This document shows, piece after piece, positions 60,621 to 64,000 of a stretch of 64,000 nucleotides of DNA (position 1 is the first letter of the stretch; each line of letters starts with the position of its first letter). This stretch comes from Acanthococcus lagerstroemiae. Taxonomy: Eukaryota > Arthropoda > Insecta > Hemiptera > Eriococcidae. The notes under the pieces are model-generated. The model was not told the DNA's origin. It did no database searches and saw only the letters and a list, made by a program, of their open reading frames with translations. The stretch is from NCBI GenBank assembly GCA_031841125.1, contig CM063109.1, positions 4,564,321 through 4,628,320 on the forward strand, given 5' to 3'. The position numbers and the translations under genes are program-made.

Positions 60621-60777
60621 CAGGCCCGTGCGCAGAAATTATAGAAGAGGGGGGAGGGGAGGGGTTGACCATATATTTCATGTTAGGTTCGGTTATAAAG
60701 GGCAGTGATCGCCATAAATTATTATATTATTTACATATCAACTAAGGTCATAGGGAGCCCCCTTGCACACGGGCCTG
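60621..60777. mobile_element. hAT-type MITE inside the Penelope element
   Basis: The ends are caggcccgtgcgca and, read inward, caggcccgtgtgca. The flanking octamers gtggttgg and gtggttcg differ at one base, giving an 8-bp target duplication. A g-rich stretch follows the left end. Removing it joins the Penelope frame between NNKYEP and QTVDRI without a shift. Confidence 0.92.
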
Positions 60778-61425
60778 GTGGTTCGTATTTGTTGTTGATT
60801 GCTATTTGTTTGATTTTGTTGATTTCTATTGTTCTGAGGTTGTTGTCGTTTAGTATGTTGACTGCTTTGTGGCAGCAGTAGTGTAGTGCTGCCATTTTGT
60901 GTTTTTGATGGTGGAATGAGTCTTTGGGTATTATTGCGTCAGTATGGGTGGGTTTTCTGTAAATGTTGTAATTGTATCCTTTTAGCTTTTATTTGTATTG
61001 TAAGGTCAAGGTAGTTGATGGTCTTGTTGCCTTTTTCCATTGTGAACTTTATGTTGTTGTTGTTCATGCTATTTGTCTCCGTGAAGAACTGGTCTAGTTG
61101 TCTCTCTGTTCCTGTCTAGATGATGAATATGTCGTCTATGTATCTTGTCTATAGCTTTATGTTTTTCTTGTGTTTGCTGTTTTTTAGTAGGTCATTTTCA
61201 AAGTTATTCATGTATATTTCGGCTAGAATGGATGACAGTGGAGACCCCATTGCTAGGCTTTCTGTTTGTTCGTAATATTTGTTGTTAAACTGGCAGTAAT
61301 TTTGGTAAATAACTTCATTTGTGATGTTTGCGTATGCAGTTCCTTCTATATTGTTTTTGTTAGTTCTTGTTTTGGTATGTTCTCGAACATGTTTGTTACC
61401 ATCCACTGATACTAGTTTGTCGTTG

Positions 61426-61661
61426 GGGTCTGGTTGGCCGAGTGGATAGCGCGTTTGTCTGAGAATCCGGAGGTCCAGGGTTCGAGCCCACGAAGCATCT
61501 CGTCAGAATTTGACCTAGGCCGGTTTTTTGGCCAGAAGGGAAGAGGGCTAACAGAACCCTAACAGCCTCCCCGACGCCTCGGAAGTAATACCCGAAAGGG
61601 CGGATTCCAGGGCTCGGATTGAGAGCAAATTAGAAAGAGAGAGAAAAAAAAGGAGGAAAAA
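61426..61661 (+). mobile_element. tRNA-derived SINE inside the Penelope element
   Basis: It is flanked by the perfect 15-bp direct repeat actagtttgtcgttg (61411-61425 and 61662-61676). The head has a pol III A box ttggccgagtgg (61434-61445) and B box ggttcgagccc (61479-61489) at tRNA spacing. The apparent anticodon loop ctgagaa (GAG) has a poorly paired stem, so it is tRNA-derived rather than a working tRNA. A ~150-bp unrelated body and an A-rich tail (61631-61661) follow. Confidence 0.93.
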
Positions 61662-63035
61662 ACTAGTTTGTCGTTGTTATTTAGTGTTATTTTGTCCAGT
61701 TTGTCTTCTGGTTGTATTGTGTTTTTTATATTGTAATCTGTTCTGAAGTTGTAGTGTTCTTTCATGAATTTGGCTATTGTTTTTGCGAGTTTCTAGCTTG
61801 GTGATTGTTGGCTGTAGAAGAATTGAATTGACCATCCTACAAATGGAATATTACCAAGTTCACTCACACTCCGAAATGGACACTAAGCTTTCAACATTTT
61901 GTTCAAGTCGTCTGACCACCTAGCCTTCTGCTCGCCCGATCTTCTCATTCCCCACATCCGCCAGAAAGTTACTTTTTCGCCCACCTACTATTGTTCAGTC
62001 TGCTTAGATGTCCTGCCCAGTCCCATTTTGTTCTCTTATAAAGTGAATTCTGTTTTTGTTTATCCAAAATTTTTCCCTAATTCTTTTCATTTTAATTTTA
62101 TCCATACGTTTCAGACCTAACATAGCTCTTTTCATGGAATTCTGAGCAGACTGGAGTTTTCTTTCATTTAGGCTTGATAGGGTCTACGTTTGACATCCTT
62201 AAGGCATGGCTGGAAGGACACAGCTGTTAAAAATTTCTGATTTATACGTAATCGGGAGGTTATTTTTTAAGATCATTTTTAGGCTCCAATATTTGTTCCA
62301 ATCTGTTGCTATACTACTATTGATTTCTTTCTCGTTTTGGTTTTGGAAAGATATTGTTTGGCCAAGGTAAATGATATTATCAACTATTTCTATTTCCCGG
62401 TTATTGATTTTGATTGTGCGGTGTTGTCCTGAATTTGTGAAGATTTTTGTTTTTGACATATTAATTTCCGAGCCCGTTAACTTGCTTTGAAAGCTGAGCT
62501 CAACTAGCATAATTCGGAAGTCGTTTCAGCTCTCTGTCACTAGCACTACGTCATCTGCAAATCTAAGATTGTTCAATATTTCTCCGCTAATTTTTATTTC
62601 TTTCGTATCCCAATTTAAGTTTCTAAAAATTTCGTCTAATGCGCAGTTGAACAGCAACGGGGAGACTGGATCGCCTTGCCTTACCCCCCTTTTGATAATA
62701 ATATTTTTACCCTCCGTATCTGTGATGATTTTGGCTTGCAAGCCGTTATACATTTCCTGTATAACTTCTACTAACGTAGCCCCTACCCCGTGATTTAAGA
62801 GTACCCATAGCGTGAATTTTTATCAAGTAGGTCAAAAGCCTTAATGAAATTTACGAAGGCCAGGTGGACTGTTACTCCGTACTCAGATGCCTTCTGTACG
62901 ATCATTTTGACAGTATGGAGATGATCGACGGTGGAGAAACCCCTCTTGAAACCTGCTTGACAGGGTGACTCTTGCCAATCTAAAATGCTTCTTAGACGAA
63001 AGTGCAGCATGCATGACAGAATCTTTGTCAGAATT

Positions 63036-63456
63036 GAAGATACGGTTTCCAAACTGCCCTTAGTCCAAAAATTATTTTTTGGGGAAATCGATAAAAACTG
63101 TGCTACACTGTACCAGTTCATTTAAAACTTCTGTAAATGGTACAACCGAGTAGCCTGAATCCTCTACCATACTACCAAAGACGCACAAAAATGAGAATAT
63201 AGCCTATCTAGAATTATTGAAGGAAAAGTAATCGAAAGTCGTGGACAAAGGGCAGTTTGGCACTGGACGTAATACATGAAGGTCCCTTTCTTCCTGTCAG
63301 CTCACCGCTGCTCTTTGAATGCGCGTAATGACCATCGAACGAGGTATCGAGATTCTATAAAGCTACTTTTGTAGTGCTCGCATTGGCCACTAGGTAGCAC
63401 TGAAAACCGCATTTCGATTTTTTTTGGACTAAGTGCAGTTTGGAAACCGTATCTTC
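63036..63456. mobile_element. 421-bp MITE in the RTE reverse transcriptase, AATT flanks
   Basis: The ends read gaagatacggtttccaaact inward on both sides and continue as gc(c/a)cttagtccaaaaa, about 36 bp in all. AATT flanks both ends (63032-63035, 63457-63460). Deleting the element and one AATT joins the RT frame exactly (PISLI-PI-LTKIL), which supports a 4-bp duplication. The interior contains a piece of the 30367-30612 MITE terminus near 63281-63303. No transposase. Confidence 0.9.
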
Positions 63457-63670
63457 AATTGGAATAAGGCTTATTGGTCTGCAGTTTCTAATGTCGTTTC
63501 TGCAACCTTTTTTTTTTTTTAATTAAAATGATGTTTGAAATTTTCCAGCTGACTGACATACATTTTGTTACCAAAATTTTGTTGTAAAATTTTGTCAGCA
63601 TTTTTATTATACGTTCTCCTCTGAATTTAATGGGCTCATTTGTGATTCTGTCGTGACCTGCAGCCTTTCC

Positions 63671-64000
63671 CTCAGGTCCTCAGGTTCGGACGCTGAGGGG
63701 GGAATATCCAACCAGCAGAAACACAACCACAGCTGAGTTATCGAAACCAAAGACACTAAATAGAGAAACGATCGAACTAAAACGCAATGGAAAATAAGAA
63801 GGTAAACGGGGGAAAAGTTGGACTCCATTTCCCCATCACAGGTAGCCTCTGTTGGGAAGTATGGCCAAATAACCTCTGTACAGAAGCGTATAGAATCCGG
63901 AACAAAAGTTAAAAAGGAAAAAACTTTACAAAACTAAATAAAAACAAATTAAAATTATTATTTTACAACTGTAGAGGGTTAGTGGGTGAATATCGAATAT
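63671..64000 (+). other. Possible start of another LINE endonuclease at the window edge
   Basis: The plus strand near 63935-64000 translates as KLKLLFYNCRGLVGEY, resembling the first motif (Q/Y-N-C/V-R-G-L) of LINE apurinic endonucleases. Only about 20 codons are visible before the window ends, so this is tentative. The remaining bases show nothing else. Confidence 0.35.

Larger units (their letters stand above)
59794..61888 (-). mobile_element. Penelope-like element with GIY-YIG endonuclease
   Basis: It is inserted in the C-terminal region of an RTE LINE and flanked by the direct 12-mer tttcaacatttt (59782-59793 and 61889-61900). Minus-strand translation shows the Penelope RT signature: NMFENIPKQELTKTI, ESLAMGSPLSSILAEIYM, catalytic RYIDDIFII and YRKPTHTDAIIPKDSFHH. 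A GIY-YIG-type region follows: SGVCRLDCEHCGMT, then IGETGRKC and RIKEHEK. The C-terminus has KLKEQLEIIKTKTKQNK, ending at 60068. Frameshifts (near 61385 and 60975) and stops, one right after DDIFII, disable it. Ends are inverted relative to each other, as often in this class. A SINE (61426-61661) and a hAT MITE (60621-60777) sit inside. Confidence 0.93.
59641..63670 (-). mobile_element. RTE-type LINE split by a Penelope element and a MITE
   Basis: Minus-strand RT motifs in order: AAGHDRITNEPIKFRG, MLTKFYNKILVTKCM, RNDIRNCRPISLI (up to 63457), then after a MITE ILTKILSCMLHFRLRSILDW, QAGFKRGFSTVDHLHTVK, FIKAFDLLD, RGVRQGDPVSPLLFNCALDE, catalytic NNLRFADDVVLV, DNIIYLGQTISFQNQNEK, SAQNSMKRAMLGLKR and WDWAGHLSR. 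The C-terminus is interrupted at 59794-61888 and resumes as HKIAANRTEWARLRKAFSQQ before a stop at 59701. Stops and frameshifts make it non-functional. Similar in plan to the RTE at 55860 but clearly diverged. The 3' end lies near 59640-59660; the upstream endonuclease is absent or outside. Confidence 0.9.

Noticed and set aside
61426..61500. Functional tRNA gene
   Set aside because: The anticodon stem does not pair well and the sequence runs into a SINE body with target duplications, so it is tRNA-derived, not a tRNA gene.
1..64000. CRISPR arrays, operons, bacterial insertion sequences
   Set aside because: No regularly spaced identical short repeats and no bacterial gene organisation; all signals point to a eukaryotic genome.

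Overview
The window reads as a repeat-rich animal nuclear genome, most likely an arthropod and probably an insect. It is AT-rich, has no operon-like gene packing, and contains one spliced host gene. It also carries a retroelement set typical of insects: BEL/Pao, Ty3/gypsy, Jockey and R1-like LINEs, RTE LINEs, and a Penelope-like element with a GIY-YIG endonuclease, plus many short inverted-repeat elements. The species cannot be fixed from the sequence alone.

Host gene. On the minus strand, 37307-37699 is the last coding exon of a KCTD8/12/16-type protein (GABA-B receptor auxiliary subunit family, H1 domain). A polyadenylation signal lies about 30 bases downstream, and a 70-base penultimate exon lies at 38732-38801. 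The splice phases of the two exons agree. The BTB/T1 exon is not visible. Either it lies beyond 64000, which would make most of 38.8-64 kb one large intron filled with transposons, or it was missed.

Left part (1-37 kb). This is noncoding DNA with no host gene recognised. It holds a nested MITE pair (3.4-4.1 kb), a roughly 300-bp tandem repeat (5.5-6.3 kb), a truncated BEL/Pao integrase region (7.2-9.0 kb), two further MITEs (11.8 and 13.9 kb), an RTE 3' stub (14.2 kb), an R1/Jockey-superfamily reverse transcriptase ORF (16.6-17.6 kb), a decayed Jockey fragment (19.3-19.9 kb), a hAT-type MITE (24.3 kb), a 31-bp hairpin (27.7 kb), a MITE at 30.4 kb and an RTE stub at 36.0 kb. Four copies of an unidentified ~110-bp dispersed repeat lie at 1.5, 21.9, 23.5 and 28.2 kb.

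Right part (38.8-64 kb). This holds a pogo-like MITE (40.9-41.8 kb), a mariner-type MITE carrying a large foldback (48.1-48.6 kb), an unclassified unit bounded by inverted 12-mers (48.8-50.0 kb), a gypsy RNase H scrap (50.9 kb) and two RTE LINEs. The first RTE (55.9-57.9 kb) has a 12-bp target duplication and contains a hAT MITE with a perfect 8-bp duplication. The second RTE (59.6-63.7 kb, minus) is split by a Penelope-like element with a 12-bp duplication. That element was itself hit by a tRNA-derived SINE (15-bp duplication) and a hAT MITE (8-bp duplication). A further MITE with an AATT duplication sits in the reverse transcriptase of the same RTE. Removing the insertions restores the reading frames, so the order of events can be read directly.

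Several degenerate tandem repeat families (units about 20, 40, 120-130 and 300 bp) recur at separate loci and explain much of the otherwise featureless DNA.
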